This document shows, piece after piece, positions 39,114 through 49,628 of a DNA stretch of 64,000 nucleotides. Made by a program: the position numbers and the translations under genes. The stretch covers positions 124,001-188,000 of the forward strand of contig LXWE01000006.1 in NCBI GenBank assembly GCA_001660395.1, in the 5' to 3' direction. The first letter of the stretch is position 1. Each line of letters starts with the position of its first letter. Under the pieces are notes generated by a model. That model did no database searches, was not told the origin of the DNA, and saw nothing but the letters and a program-made list of their open reading frames with translations. This DNA is from Alteromonadaceae bacterium XY-R5 (lineage in GTDB: Bacteria; Pseudomonadota; Gammaproteobacteria; Enterobacterales; Alteromonadaceae).

Positions 39114-40440
39114 GACTTACCTCCCCGTCTTCATCGTCAAATACGGAATCGAGAACATCGTTTACCTTGGCTTTACCGCGTTTTTTTGCCTCTGCCTGAG
39201 GATCTTCTTTTACCTCTGGGCTACGGTTTGATTTTCGATTGCCCTTACTGCCTTTGCCCATGGCCTGAACGCCATCCACTCGCATTTCAAAATCAATACG
39301 GAGCAACAATGACACCGCAATCGCCATAATAATCAGGCTGGAACCACCGTAACTGACCAAAGGCAATGTTAAGCCTTTGGTCGGCAAAATCCCGGCACTG
39401 GCACCGATATTAACCGCAGTCTGGAAACTAAACCAAATGCCAATCGAATAGGCCAGATAGGCTTCAAACGGACGCTCGTTTTGTAAGGCTTTATTGCCCA
39501 GCGCCAGTGCTTTAATCACCATGGCTAACACCAGGCACAGCACCATCATTACACCGGCAAAACCGAGCTCTTCGGCCAAAATAGCCATAATAAAGTCAGT
39601 ATGCGCCTCAGGAAGGTATTCAAGCTTCTGCAAACTGTTTCCTAATCCCTGGCCAAAGATATCACCGCGGCCATAGGCCATCAGACTCTGTGTGAGCTGA
39701 TAACCACTGCCAAACGGATCTGCCCAGGGATCGAGAAACGAAGTAATCCGTTTCATCCGATATTCTTCAAACATGATCAGAAAAACCACCGCCAGCATGC
39801 CGGTCATTGCCAGTCCGAAAAACTGCCATAACTTGGCGCCGGCCAAAAACAGCAGACCAACAGTGGTGGCAAACATCACGACCACAGTCCCCAAATCCGG
39901 CTGCATTAGCAGTAGCAAAGCTAAAATAAAAAACACCACCAGCGGCTTGATAAAACCTTTCAGGTTCTCGGTCACTTCTTCATAACGGCGGACCAAATAA
40001 CCTGCCAGATAACAGAAGAAAAACAGTTTTGCCGGCTCTGCCGCCTGTACAGTAATGGGTCCAAGTACCAGCCAGCGCGTACTACCATTGACATTGCGAC
40101 CAATTACTAACACAGCCAGTAACAGCACGATTGCCAGCAACAGCAAATATGGATTGGTCTTCTTCCACCATTCCATCGGAATTTGCAGAGCAATCATTGC
40201 CACCGTAAGGGCAGCACAGATATAGATACCGTGACGAATAGCAAAGTAGAAAGGGTTGTCGAACAGGCGACTGGCAACCGGCATTGAGGCGGATGTCACC
40301 ATAATCAAACCGATGGACAGTAATGCCAATGCAATCAGCAATAAGCCCACATCAAAAGGTAAACGCATTGCTGCTTTATCCTGATGCCGCTGAGCGAATA
40401 GCTCGCGTAGGGTTTGAGTCACAGTGCTGTGCATACTCAT
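39106..40440 (-). CDS. ftsW: Septal peptidoglycan polymerase FtsW (SEDS family)
   Basis: Multi-pass inner-membrane glycosyltransferase that polymerises septal glycan with FtsI. About ten membrane helices; SEDS landmarks include [22 protein letters not shown] (loop), [28 protein letters not shown] and [12 protein letters not shown]. 444 residues, longer than E. coli (414) because of a hydrophilic, mixed-charge C-terminal tail of about 50 residues after the last helix. Overlaps murD by 4 bp and murG by 8 bp. Confidence 0.97.
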   Translation of the reverse strand: MSMHSTVTQTLRELFAQRHQDKAAMRLPFDVGLLLIALALLSIGLIMVTSASMPVASRLFDNPFYFAIRHGIYICAALTVAMIALQIPMEWWKKTNPYLLLLAIVLLLAVLVIGRNVNGSTRWLVLGPITVQAAEPAKLFFFCYLAGYLVRRYEEVTENLKGFIKPLVVFFILALLLLMQPDLGTVVVMFATTVGLLFLAGAKLWQFFGLAMTGMLAVVFLIMFEEYRMKRITSFLDPWADPFGSGYQLTQSLMAYGRGDIFGQGLGNSLQKLEYLPEAHTDFIMAILAEELGFAGVMMVLCLVLAMVIKALALGNKALQNERPFEAYLAYSIGIWFSFQTAVNIGASAGILPTKGLTLPLVSYGGSSLIIMAIAVSLLLRIDFEMRVDGVQAMGKGSKGNRKSNRSPEVKEDPQAEAKKRGKAKVNDVLDSVFDDEDGEVSHA

Positions 40441-41771
40441 GATGACAGCCCTACTATTGCTTTGCTGAACTCTTCACCACGATGCTGATAGTTCTTGAAC
40501 ATATCCAGGCTGGCACACGCGGGTGACAACAGGATCATATCCCCTTCCTGCGTGTGCGCGTGTGCATACGCCACGGCTTGTTGCAGAGTCTTCACCTCAA
40601 CTGCGCCATCTTTTAATATCGCGAGTTGCTTGCCGTCTTTACCGAGCGTAATCAATAAATCAACATCATGATTAAACGCCTGGCGTAAAGAAGAGAAATC
40701 CGCGCCTTTGCCTTCACCACCTGCGATTAATACCAATTTGCCCTGCTTCTGTGGTGCAAGGCCCTGCAATGCAGCTAAGGTTGCGCCCACATTGGTGGCT
40801 TTGGAGTCATTGATCCATTGCTTACCGGCAAACTGAGACACCAGCTGACAACGGTGCGGCAGACCTTCAAAGTCTACAATTGCCTTTTTAATTTGTGCAG
40901 GCTTAATCCCGACCGCCATGACTAATGCAGCAGCGGCCTGGATATTCATGACATTATGCAAGCCAGCAAGGGCACAGGTATTGGCTTTCACAAAGACTTT
41001 GCCATCCAGCAAGATAGCGCCTTTTTCTGCATCCCAACTAAATCCTTGGTCGCTCTGGCTCAAACCAAACAAGCAATCTACCGCCTTCTCTTCTTCTTCC
41101 AGATCCGGCAACGTCAGATGATCATCACGATTTGCAACGACGTGGGCACACCCCGAGTAGACCTTTTGCTTCGCTCGCCAATAGGCATGCATGGTAATGT
41201 GACGATCCAGGTGATCATCGCTGATATTGAGAATGGTCGCAGAAGCAGGATGCAGACTACTGGTCATTTCCAGTTGGAAGCTCGATAACTCCAGTACAAC
41301 AAATTCAGTCTTTTCGGCCAGTAAATCCAGTGCAGGCGTGCCTATATTACCGCCCATAGCAACGGTTTTCCCGGCCTTTTGCAGAATATGCGCAACCAAA
41401 CTGGTGACGGTTGATTTACCGTTTGAACCGGTAATCGCAATCACTGGCGCGCGATTAAAACGAGCGAACAGCTCGACATCACCAATCACTTCAACGCCCG
41501 CAGCAACACAAGCCTGGATCGCTGGCTGATTTGGATTAACGCCGGGGCTCACCACCACCAGCTCTGCCTGCATCAGCTTGTCCTGATCAAACTCGCCTAA
41601 ATATATCGGGATATCCATCGACACAATCAACTCATGGCGACTATCCATAGCAGACACACTTGCACCTTGTTGTTGCAAAAAGCGGATGCACGACTGACCC
41701 GTCAGGCCCAGCCCAATGACAATCACTTTTTTATCTTGCAAGTCCATAGACATAAAGGTGTCTGTCTCCAT
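40437..41771 (-). CDS. murD: UDP-N-acetylmuramoyl-L-alanine--D-glutamate ligase
   Basis: Adds D-Glu to UDP-MurNAc-Ala. [20 protein letters not shown] loop [25 protein letters not shown], the [16 protein letters not shown] segment and [21 protein letters not shown] are MurD signatures. The first ATG at 41771 overlaps the mraY stop as TAATG, fitting coupling. Internal ATGs at 41753 and 41747 are alternative starts that would still leave a complete domain. Confidence 0.97.
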   Translation of the reverse strand: METDTFMSMDLQDKKVIVIGLGLTGQSCIRFLQQQGASVSAMDSRHELIVSMDIPIYLGEFDQDKLMQAELVVVSPGVNPNQPAIQACVAAGVEVIGDVELFARFNRAPVIAITGSNGKSTVTSLVAHILQKAGKTVAMGGNIGTPALDLLAEKTEFVVLELSSFQLEMTSSLHPASATILNISDDHLDRHITMHAYWRAKQKVYSGCAHVVANRDDHLTLPDLEEEEKAVDCLFGLSQSDQGFSWDAEKGAILLDGKVFVKANTCALAGLHNVMNIQAAAALVMAVGIKPAQIKKAIVDFEGLPHRCQLVSQFAGKQWINDSKATNVGATLAALQGLAPQKQGKLVLIAGGEGKGADFSSLRQAFNHDVDLLITLGKDGKQLAILKDGAVEVKTLQQAVAYAHAHTQEGDMILLSPACASLDMFKNYQHRGEEFSKAIVGLSS

Positions 41772-42853
41772 TAACGCACTTTCAGCGATGCCAAACCAAT
41801 CAGCACCAAAATAAGAGAGATAATCCAGAAGCGCACAATTACCCGGGGTTCTGGCCAGCCTTTTAACTCATAGTGGTGATGGATAGGCGCCATGCGGAAA
41901 ATTCGCTGACCGCGCAGTTTGTATGAGCCTACCTGCAAAATCACCGACAGGGTTTCCATCACAAACACGCCGCCCATGATCACCAGTACAATTTCCTGGC
42001 GTACTAACACGGCCAAAATTCCAAGCGTACCGCCGAGGGCCAGTGAGCCTACATCCCCCATAAATACCATCGCCGGATAAGTGTTGAACCACAAAAATCC
42101 CAGCCCGGCACCTACTATCGCCGTACATACAATGACCAGTTCACTCGTCAGCGGCAAATAAGGGATGTTGAGGTAACTGGAGAAATTAACGTTCCCCGTC
42201 ACATACGCAAAAATCGCTAATGCCCCTGCCACCAAACAGGTCGGTACAATGGCTAACCCATCTAAACCGTCCGTCAGGTTGACCGCATTACTAGTACCCA
42301 CCACGGCAAAATAGGTCAGTACGATAAAGAACATCCCCAGCTGCGGCATCACTTCTTTGACAAATGGCACCAGCAAAGCGGTTTCATTCGGGTCCTGCTG
42401 GCTGGTATACAAATACACAGCGACACCAATCGCGACAACGGATTGCCAAAAGTATTTCCAGCGTGCAATCAGGCCTTTTGAATCTTTACGTACGACTTTG
42501 CGATAGTCATCGACAAAGCCAATGATGCCGTAACTCACCACAACCACCAGCGTCACCAGTACGTAGCGGTTGGTAAGGTCCGCCCACAGCAATACACTAG
42601 TGACAATCGCGGCCAGGATCAGCAAGCCGCCCATGGTCGGCGTACCTGACTTAGACAGATGAGACTCAGGTCCGTCATTACGTACCGTCTGCCCAATCTG
42701 CATTCGCTGTAACCAGCGAATCATTGCAGGCCCAATCAACACCGCCATTAGCAGTGCAGTTAAAATACTTAAAATGGCTCGCATCGTCAGATACGAGATG
42801 ACATTAAATCCTGCGTCGTACTGTTGTAGCCACTCGGCTAACCACATCAACAT
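41771..42853 (-). CDS. mraY: Phospho-MurNAc-pentapeptide transferase MraY
   Basis: Transfers phospho-MurNAc-pentapeptide to undecaprenyl phosphate, giving lipid I. Ten membrane helices are expected. Visible: [11 protein letters not shown], the catalytic [47 protein letters not shown] and [17 protein letters not shown]. Exactly 360 residues, as in E. coli. Overlaps murF by 7 bp. Confidence 0.98.
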   Translation of the reverse strand: MLMWLAEWLQQYDAGFNVISYLTMRAILSILTALLMAVLIGPAMIRWLQRMQIGQTVRNDGPESHLSKSGTPTMGGLLILAAIVTSVLLWADLTNRYVLVTLVVVVSYGIIGFVDDYRKVVRKDSKGLIARWKYFWQSVVAIGVAVYLYTSQQDPNETALLVPFVKEVMPQLGMFFIVLTYFAVVGTSNAVNLTDGLDGLAIVPTCLVAGALAIFAYVTGNVNFSSYLNIPYLPLTSELVIVCTAIVGAGLGFLWFNTYPAMVFMGDVGSLALGGTLGILAVLVRQEIVLVIMGGVFVMETLSVILQVGSYKLRGQRIFRMAPIHHHYELKGWPEPRVIVRFWIISLILVLIGLASLKVR

Positions 42854-44241
42854 GCAATCCGCTCCCTAACCCTTTGGAACTTTCCCACAGGAGAGTCCTC
42901 CAGTGCCTCTACTACTCTTTCCATCCGCGCACTGCGCGAACCTTTAACTAAAATACTGATATCCCGCTGCTCGTTTTCCACAGCACGGTTTACACTGCTA
43001 ACTAATGTTGCTACGTCACTAAAATGCTTGCCTCTTTGATTAAATACATCGCTGGCACTTTGACTCAAAACGCCCAACGTAAACAAATCATCGATACCTT
43101 TCTCCAGCGCGTACTGTCCCACATGTTCATGATAGTGTCGGGCCTTTTCGCCCAACTCGGCCATATCCCCCAGGATAAGTACTCGACGCCCTGGAAAACT
43201 GGCCAGTAAATCAATCGCAGCGGATACCGAAGCAACATTGGCATTGTAGGTATCATCCAATACCCGAACACTGTTGGTCAGTTGCTTAACGTTTAAACGG
43301 CCTTTGACCGAATTCATGTGCATCAAACCTTCACGTACATCATCCAGCGATGCGCCCACGGCAATCGCCAACGCTGCCGCCAGTAGAGCATTACCCACAT
43401 TGTGCATGCCGGGTACAGCCAACCTGACCATCACTCGGCCAGTGGGGCAAATCAGATCAAACTGAGCACAGCCATCCAAGCCCAACACCACATCCTCAGC
43501 ACGGTAGTCGGCGTCATGTTCCAGAGAAAAGCTTTGATGTTTGGTATGAATTTTACCTAACCAAAATTCATAGAACTGACTATCACGATTCAGAATCGCC
43601 ATCCCTTTCTTACCCAGGCCTTTGAAAATTTCACTCTTCGCCCGCGCTACACCAAATAAGCTACCAAAGCCTTCCAGGTGTGATGCCGCTGCATTCACGA
43701 TCGTGGCCACATCCGGTTTTGTCAGCTCTGTGGTATACGCAATTTCACCTAGATGGTTAGCGCCAAGTTCAACCACGGCATACTCGTGATCCTGCTGGAG
43801 TTCCAGCAAGGTTAGAGGCACACCAATGTCATTATTAAAATTGCCTTTCGTTGCCAGTACCTTGCCTTTGCGCGACAAAATCGCAGCGGTCATTTCCTTA
43901 ACCGTGGTTTTGCCACAGCTTCCGGTCACAGCAACGGTTTTCGGTGCAACTTTGGCCTTTACGGCTGCGCCCAGTTTCCCCAAGGCCAAGCGAGTATCCG
44001 CTACCACGATTTGAGGCAATGTTGTCTCACAAACCTTATTTACCAAAACCGCAGTTGCGCCCTTTTCAGCTGCTTGCGGTATAAAATCATGGGCATCGAA
44101 ATTTGGCCCTTGTAATGCGATAAACAATGAGCCTGCAGCAATATTGCGCGTATCTGTGCTAACTGCACTGATGTCACGGTCCTGCCCAATCAACTGGCCA
44201 TCAACCTGAGCGGCTATCCATTCAAGGGTTACCGGAATCAT
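42847..44241 (-). CDS. murF: UDP-MurNAc-tripeptide--D-Ala-D-Ala ligase
   Basis: Completes the UDP-MurNAc-pentapeptide. N-terminal [31 protein letters not shown] loop [26 protein letters not shown], the [19 protein letters not shown] segment and [11 protein letters not shown]. 464 residues (E. coli 452). Overlaps murE and mraY by a few bases. Confidence 0.97.
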   Translation of the reverse strand: MIPVTLEWIAAQVDGQLIGQDRDISAVSTDTRNIAAGSLFIALQGPNFDAHDFIPQAAEKGATAVLVNKVCETTLPQIVVADTRLALGKLGAAVKAKVAPKTVAVTGSCGKTTVKEMTAAILSRKGKVLATKGNFNNDIGVPLTLLELQQDHEYAVVELGANHLGEIAYTTELTKPDVATIVNAAASHLEGFGSLFGVARAKSEIFKGLGKKGMAILNRDSQFYEFWLGKIHTKHQSFSLEHDADYRAEDVVLGLDGCAQFDLICPTGRVMVRLAVPGMHNVGNALLAAALAIAVGASLDDVREGLMHMNSVKGRLNVKQLTNSVRVLDDTYNANVASVSAAIDLLASFPGRRVLILGDMAELGEKARHYHEHVGQYALEKGIDDLFTLGVLSQSASDVFNQRGKHFSDVATLVSSVNRAVENEQRDISILVKGSRSARMERVVEALEDSPVGKFQRVRERIAC

Positions 44242-45746
44242 TGTCCCATCTCCTGTAGTAACTGTTGCACAAACGCTCGCTCGTTATATGGCAAGGTTTG
44301 CTCACCGATGATTTGATAATCCTCGTGACCTTTTCCTGCCACCAGGATCAAATCGTCGAGTTGTGCCTGTTTTAAGGCCAATCGAATGGCTTGTTGTCTA
44401 TCCAACTCAACCTGAGCATTAGCCGGCAGTGCCAGCCCACTCAAAATATCATCTGCAATGGCTTGCGGAGATTCCGAGCGACTATTGTCATTCGTCACAA
44501 TAATGTGTTCTGCATTGGCCTCGGCAATCCGTCCCATAAGCGGACGTTTACCTTTATCTCTGTCTCCACCGCAGCCAAAAACACACCATAACGCGCCATG
44601 ACAATGCTGACGTGTCGCTTCAAGTGCTTTTTCCAGACCATCAGGCGTATGCGCGTAATCAACGACGACATTGGCACCTTGAGCGTTAGAAAACACTTCC
44701 AAACGTCCCGGCACGGGGGTAATATTTTTGCACGCAGCCAATACTTGCTCGAAGGGGCGGCCAAGACATAACTGACTGGCTATCGCACCTAACAAATTAC
44801 TGACGTTAAACCCGCCTAATAAGGCCACTTCGCATACGCCTCTCCCCCAGTACGAATCAATCTGCATGCGCACACCCGCACTGTGATATTCAATTTCAGT
44901 GGCGTAACAATATTTTTCGGCCATCAACGGCGTATCCTGGATCCCAAACAACACCGGCTTAACCCCTTTAGGACAGGCTTTGAGCCAATCCAGGCTTTGC
45001 GGATCGTCGCTGTTTACCACCATATACCTAAGACCTGGCTGCTCTAACAGCATGCGCTTCGCGGCCGCGTATTCTTCCATCGTGCCGTGATAGTCCAAAT
45101 GGTCACGACTTAAATTGGTAAACACGGCTACCTTGGTATAAAGGTCTGAAATGCGCCCCTGCACCAGAGCATGCGATGAGGCCTCAATCGCGACTTGTTT
45201 CGCACCTTCTTCAATAAACTGTGCCAACAGCTTTTGCATGCTGATGGCATCAGGCGTGGTATTTAAAGTGGTATCTAAAACTTCACCCCATAATCCAGCC
45301 CCCAAGGTACCGATAGAGGCACTTGGCACATCCAGATAATGAGCCAGCTGAGATGCCAGCTGCACGGTAGAGGTTTTGCCATTGGTGCCTGTTACGGCAA
45401 TCAAATCAAGCTGCTTTGATGGCTGTTGATAAAACGCGCCAGCAAGGGCGGAAAGCTGCTGCTGTAATCGATAGAAAGAGATAACCAGCGTATGCTCGCG
45501 CATATCAACGTCACCATGGGATGCTGCATCGTCACATTCTGCCAGCACCACAGGTGCCCCAAGACTAATGGCCTGAGGAATAAATTCGCGTCCGTCACGC
45601 TGATGTCCGGCAACCGCAATAAAGCCCGTGTGTAAAGCTACCTGGCGGCTGTCGAGGGTCAGTGCATCTATTTCAATGTCTGGCGCAGTGATGCCAAAGG
45701 CAACCAGCCAGTCCCTAATTCCGCGGCGAAAAACGTTAGTTTGCAT
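44238..45746 (-). CDS. murE: UDP-MurNAc-Ala-Glu--2,6-diaminopimelate ligase
   Basis: Adds meso-diaminopimelate to the stem peptide. Start at ATG 45746 (GGAG 6 bases upstream); the frame is open to 45803 within ftsI. ATP loop VTGTNGKTSTVQLA, TTPDAISMQKLL, HALVQGRISDL and VDYAHTPDGLEKAL are clear. The DAP-recognition motif usually DNPR reads DNSR here: the Arg that contacts DAP is kept, the Pro is Ser. 502 residues (E. coli 495). Overlaps ftsI by 11 bp and murF by 4 bp. Confidence 0.96.
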   Translation of the reverse strand: MQTNVFRRGIRDWLVAFGITAPDIEIDALTLDSRQVALHTGFIAVAGHQRDGREFIPQAISLGAPVVLAECDDAASHGDVDMREHTLVISFYRLQQQLSALAGAFYQQPSKQLDLIAVTGTNGKTSTVQLASQLAHYLDVPSASIGTLGAGLWGEVLDTTLNTTPDAISMQKLLAQFIEEGAKQVAIEASSHALVQGRISDLYTKVAVFTNLSRDHLDYHGTMEEYAAAKRMLLEQPGLRYMVVNSDDPQSLDWLKACPKGVKPVLFGIQDTPLMAEKYCYATEIEYHSAGVRMQIDSYWGRGVCEVALLGGFNVSNLLGAIASQLCLGRPFEQVLAACKNITPVPGRLEVFSNAQGANVVVDYAHTPDGLEKALEATRQHCHGALWCVFGCGGDRDKGKRPLMGRIAEANAEHIIVTNDNSRSESPQAIADDILSGLALPANAQVELDRQQAIRLALKQAQLDDLILVAGKGHEDYQIIGEQTLPYNERAFVQQLLQEMGQ

Positions 45747-47487
45747 GGCTGTCTCCAGAATTCGAAGCAAGGGAGGAGACTTTACGGTCGTCGGGGGGCA
45801 CATTCAGTAATTGCAGGGTGCCAGCCATGACTTTGCCAAATACAGGCGCAGCGGTATCACCCGCATAATAAAGATCACCATGAGGTTCATTTATCAGAAC
45901 CACCACAGCTAATTGAGGGTCTGAAGCGGGTGCCAAACCCGCAAAAATATTGACATACTCTTCGCCGTAACCACCAGCAACCGCTTTTCGGCTGGTGCCG
46001 GTTTTACCCGCAACACGATAACCTGGCACACGAGCCTTTTTGCCAGAGCCACCGTCTTCTAAAACTGATTCCATCATATGTAAAACGGCCCGTGTATTCT
46101 CCTCCGACAACACTCGCTCACCTTCGCTTTTAGTGTCGGAATGGATGATATGCAGAGGACGCTTAATCCCGCCTGAACCTATGATGGTGTAAAGGCGCGT
46201 TAACTGCATTGCAGTCACAGAAATGTGATAGCCAAACGATAGTGTGGCTAATTCAAAATCTGACCAGCGATTCTGTTCATGGAATAACCCGCTACTTTCA
46301 CCGATTAAGTTAGTACCGGTATCACTCATCAGGCCCACATCATAATAGGTATCAATCAAAAACTGCTTGGGCACTGACAGAGCAAGTTTTGACGTCCCCA
46401 TGTTACTGGAATGTTTGATAATGTCAGCCAGGTCAATCTTACCCATATTGGCGTGATCCTGGACCAGACTCCCCCCCAGTCGCATCCAGCCCGGCGAAGT
46501 GTCGATAATACTGTCAGGTTTGACCGACCCAAATTCTAATGCGCTTAAGACGGCTAACGGCTTTACGGATGAACCGGGTTCAAACGCGTCGGTCAGCGCG
46601 CGATTTCGAATTCGATGCGCAGATACACCCTGACGATTATTCGGATTAAAAGATGGCGCATTTACCATCGCCAGAATTTCACCGGTATTAACGTCAGCCA
46701 CCACTGCAGATGCAGATGTGGCCTTATAGTAATGCACCGCCTTTTTCAGCTCGCGATAGGCCAAAGCCTGCACCCGCTGATCGATAGTCAGCTGCAAGTT
46801 ATGCGGCGCTTCGCCTTCTTCTTCTGTAATAATTTCGACCTGGCGGCCCTTTGCATCTTTACGAATTTTGCGTTTGGCTGGCGTACCGGTCAGCCAGTTG
46901 TTATAAAGCTTTTCAATGCCTTCCAAACCTTTATCATCAACATCTGTGAAGCCAATCAGCTGAGCGGTGACTTCGCCGGTAGGATAGTAACGACGCGATT
47001 CATTGCGCAGATAAATTCCCGGAATATCCAACTGCTCGACATAGTCGGCCATCGCTGGTGAAACCTGACGCTGTAAATACACAAAACGCCGAGTGGGATC
47101 GGCGACCTTGGCTTTTAATTCATCAACCTTCTGACCGAGTACCTCGGCCAACGCCTGCCAACGCCGATTATCCGCCAGGCCGTCGTCTCTATGCACAACC
47201 TTGGGGTCAGCATAAATGGCCCGGACGGGAACACTGACGGCGAGCTCTTCTCCATTACGATCCGTGATCAGGCCACGATAGAAAGGTGTTTCTTTCGTAC
47301 GAATAGTGGTGCTATCGCTGCGGGCAATCAGGTTATCTGGCGCGATGACCTGGATATATGCAGCACGAAATGCCAGGCCAAGAAAAACCATGCCGACAGC
47401 GCCAACCACTACCCAAAAACGCCATTGCAGCAGGGTGGGAACCACCCGCTCCTTAGCGTGGGATGTCATAGTTGCGTTTCGAGTCAT
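45736..47487 (-). CDS. ftsI: Septal peptidoglycan transpeptidase FtsI (PBP3)
   Basis: Class B penicillin-binding protein that crosslinks septal peptidoglycan. One N-terminal membrane helix (FWVVVGAVGMVFLGLAFRAAYI), a pedestal domain and the transpeptidase domain. Active-site motifs are intact: SXXK in FEPGSSVKPLAVL, SXN in KHSSNMGTSKL and KTG in VAGKTGTSRKA. 583 residues (E. coli 588). 2 bp after ftsL. Confidence 0.98.
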   Translation of the reverse strand: MTRNATMTSHAKERVVPTLLQWRFWVVVGAVGMVFLGLAFRAAYIQVIAPDNLIARSDSTTIRTKETPFYRGLITDRNGEELAVSVPVRAIYADPKVVHRDDGLADNRRWQALAEVLGQKVDELKAKVADPTRRFVYLQRQVSPAMADYVEQLDIPGIYLRNESRRYYPTGEVTAQLIGFTDVDDKGLEGIEKLYNNWLTGTPAKRKIRKDAKGRQVEIITEEEGEAPHNLQLTIDQRVQALAYRELKKAVHYYKATSASAVVADVNTGEILAMVNAPSFNPNNRQGVSAHRIRNRALTDAFEPGSSVKPLAVLSALEFGSVKPDSIIDTSPGWMRLGGSLVQDHANMGKIDLADIIKHSSNMGTSKLALSVPKQFLIDTYYDVGLMSDTGTNLIGESSGLFHEQNRWSDFELATLSFGYHISVTAMQLTRLYTIIGSGGIKRPLHIIHSDTKSEGERVLSEENTRAVLHMMESVLEDGGSGKKARVPGYRVAGKTGTSRKAVAGGYGEEYVNIFAGLAPASDPQLAVVVLINEPHGDLYYAGDTAAPVFGKVMAGTLQLLNVPPDDRKVSSLASNSGDSHAN

Positions 47488-47489
47488 GG

Positions 47490-47810
47490 TTATTTTAACC
47501 TCACCACAATTTCAGATTCTGGGTCCGGACGATGCATGTCCAGCTGTTTGGTCACCAGCCCTTCAATCCGGCTGTGTTCCGTTAAAGCACTTTGTTCCAG
47601 TAACAGGTTACGCCACTCTACATCCAGCTTGTCCCGCTGTTGCATGGCCTTTTCTAACTGGATGCTCATTTGACGATTATGGTGAGTACTGAGGATCACA
47701 GCACCGGCACTAATAATCACCGCTAAATAAAGCAAAACGCGAATTGGGTGGCGGCCCAATTCGCTGATAATCAACAACACCAGATTGAAATTGGTGCGGG
47801 TATCCTTCAT
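47490..47810 (-). CDS. ftsL: Cell division protein FtsL
   Basis: Small bitopic divisome protein that forms a complex with FtsB and FtsQ and activates FtsWI. One membrane helix ([19 protein letters not shown], about residues 24-42) followed by a coiled coil ([24 protein letters not shown] begins it). 106 residues. Low sequence conservation is usual; position between rsmH and ftsI decides the assignment. Overlaps rsmH by 4 bp. Confidence 0.93.
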   Translation of the reverse strand: MKDTRTNFNLVLLIISELGRHPIRVLLYLAVIISAGAVILSTHHNRQMSIQLEKAMQQRDKLDVEWRNLLLEQSALTEHSRIEGLVTKQLDMHRPDPESEIVVRLK

Positions 47811-48742
47811 AGCTTTTCGGCCACCCTCAGCACCGAACTTCTGGCTCTGACATTTTGTTCAATTTCTACATTAGATGGTTTAATCGCCTTTCCGATTAAG
47901 CTCATGGCCTTACTGGCATTTAATTCGGCTTCCGTCAGTGGCAAGCCTATCGGCACCTGTTTGCCCCGGCTTTGCTCACGCATAAAGCGTTTTACCAGTC
48001 TGTCTTCCAACGAATGGAAGCTGATCACGGCCAAGCGACCACCACTGGCCAACCCAGCTAAGGCACCTTTCAGGCCGGTACGGATTTCATCCAATTCGCT
48101 GTTGATATAAATGCGAATTCCCTGAAAGGTACGAGTTGCCGGATGTTTAAATTTGTCTTTAACCGGTACGGCTTTATCCACTAACTCAGCCAGCTCAAGC
48201 GTCGTCGATACCGGTTTTTCCAGTCGCTGTTGGCAAATGGCATAAGCGATCCGTTTACCGAATTTCTCTTCACCAAATTCTTTAATAACCTGAGTAATAT
48301 CCTGCTCGTCTGCTCTCGCCAGCCAATCGGCTGCGCTAATACCACGGGTGGGATCCATTCTCATATCAAGCGGGCCATTGCGCATAAAACTAAAACCGCG
48401 TTCAGCATCATCCAATTGTGGCGATGACACGCCGAGATCCATCAGGACACCATCGACTTTACCAAGCAAGTCCTTCTCAGCCAGCACTTGCTCCATCGTG
48501 GAAAATGGTTCATGCACGATCTCGAAACGCGGATCATCCGCAAGCGCTTTAGATGCCTCGATAGCCTGAGGATCACGATCAAACGCCAGCAGGCGTCCGT
48601 TAGCAGACAATTTCGCTAAAATCTGTCGGGAGTGGCCACCACGACCGAAGGTCGCATCCACGTAAATACCGTCGGGCTTAATCGCCAACGCCTCAATGGA
48701 TTCATTGAGTAAAACCGACAGATGTGAAAAATCGTTGCTCAT
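47807..48742 (-). CDS. rsmH: 16S rRNA m4C1402 methyltransferase RsmH
   Basis: SAM-dependent N4-methyltransferase acting on C1402 of 16S rRNA (formerly MraW). SAM motif [46 protein letters not shown], and the C-terminal [14 protein letters not shown]. 311 residues (E. coli 313). Overlaps mraZ by 1 bp. Confidence 0.98.
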   Translation of the reverse strand: MSNDFSHLSVLLNESIEALAIKPDGIYVDATFGRGGHSRQILAKLSANGRLLAFDRDPQAIEASKALADDPRFEIVHEPFSTMEQVLAEKDLLGKVDGVLMDLGVSSPQLDDAERGFSFMRNGPLDMRMDPTRGISAADWLARADEQDITQVIKEFGEEKFGKRIAYAICQQRLEKPVSTTLELAELVDKAVPVKDKFKHPATRTFQGIRIYINSELDEIRTGLKGALAGLASGGRLAVISFHSLEDRLVKRFMREQSRGKQVPIGLPLTEAELNASKAMSLIGKAIKPSNVEIEQNVRARSSVLRVAEKL

Positions 48743-49200
48743 CAGTAGCTAAATTCCTGTAAGCGTTCAGTGAGTTCAAAGTCGCCGCTGCGCTCTGTCT
48801 CAATGTCCAGCTCAATTTGTTTGTTCCAGTTGGTTTCGCTCCAGATCTCGAATTTATTGATCTGGCCGACCATCATAATTTCTTTGTCCAGTCCCGCATG
48901 GGCCCGCAAAGGTGCAGGTAATAAGATGCGCCCGGCCTTATCCATCTCTAATTCGACGGCATAACCTAATAACAAGCGCTGAATACGACGTTCATGAGGG
49001 TTGGTACTGGAAAAACGGCTGAGTTTCAGTTCAACCTCTTCCCATTCGTGAAGTGGGTAAAGCAGCAGACAACTCTGTTGTATGTCGATAGTACACACCA
49101 GTTGCCCGGTACAATCATCCAGCAACAGCTGACGATAACGGCTTGGTATCGCCAGTCGTCCTTTACTGTCTAGATTGATTGCATTAGCGCCCCGTAACAT
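48742..49200 (-). CDS. mraZ: Transcriptional regulator MraZ
   Basis: AbrB-like DNA-binding protein heading the dcw operon; in E. coli it represses its own operon by binding repeated TGGG-type boxes upstream. Two AbrB-type repeats: [18 protein letters not shown] at the start and [15 protein letters not shown]-like [20 protein letters not shown] near residue 85. 152 residues, exactly the E. coli length. Three direct repeats matching its boxes lie about 100 bp upstream. Confidence 0.97.
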   Translation of the reverse strand: MLRGANAINLDSKGRLAIPSRYRQLLLDDCTGQLVCTIDIQQSCLLLYPLHEWEEVELKLSRFSSTNPHERRIQRLLLGYAVELEMDKAGRILLPAPLRAHAGLDKEIMMVGQINKFEIWSETNWNKQIELDIETERSGDFELTERLQEFSY

Positions 49201-49297
49201 TCCCCTGGCCTTTTTTGGTGTTTCGTCTGTCGATTATTTTTTTGTTGTTATTGTTTGGTTATTTCAACCGGTGCGCGTGTTCTGATGACATTTTGAT

Positions 49298-49321
49298 CCA
49301 CTTTCTGCCACTTTTACCCAC
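49298..49321 (-). promoter_or_regulatory. MraZ box array upstream of mraZ
   Basis: On the minus strand GTGG occurs three times at exactly 10-bp steps (49321-49318, 49311-49308, 49301-49298), with AAA ending each spacer. This is the layout of MraZ operators described in other bacteria. It lies about 100 bp before the mraZ ATG. The whole non-coding region 49201-49628 otherwise holds only the inverted copy at 49522-49542, a CCACACTTTGTGG inverted repeat at 49555-49567 and AT-rich sequence; no gene is seen in it. Confidence 0.82.
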
Positions 49322-49521
49322 CTTGCACAGTTTAGGTACCACTGGTTATCCATGTCAAGGACAAAAACGGCTTAATTGACACGCCCCAAGGCCAGAAAAA
49401 TCAAGGGCTGTATGGAAGTCGCTGATTATTGTGATAAAAGCTTCAAGTGGTGATTTTTAGCGACAGACATGTATGCAAAAAAAGACAAAAAGCGGAAAAT
49501 TTATACGCAATCAATAACCTG

Positions 49522-49542
49522 GGTGGGAAAAAGTGGCAGAAA
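49522..49542 (+). promoter_or_regulatory. Second, inverted MraZ-like operator upstream of glpK
   Basis: These 21 bases are an inverted copy of 49302-49322 with 20 of 21 identical, starting GGTGGG and ending GTGGCAGAAA. They contain two GTGG units 10 bp apart, now pointing toward glpK, whose start is 87 bp further. A TATACG (49503-49508) just upstream could be a -10. MraZ binding here is inferred from the match; a role in glpK control or in looping with the mraZ array is open. Confidence 0.6.
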
Positions 49543-49628
49543 CATCTTCCCATGCCACACTTTGTGGAGTTTTTAACCAATCGGGCTGATGCCAATCAGC
49601 GACGCTCGATCAGATTAGGCACCGCATC

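Noticed and set aside
49555-49567. GlpR operator at CCACACTTTGTGG before glpK
   Set aside because: It does not resemble the known GlpR site (TATGTTCGATAACGAACATA type); left as an unexplained small inverted repeat.
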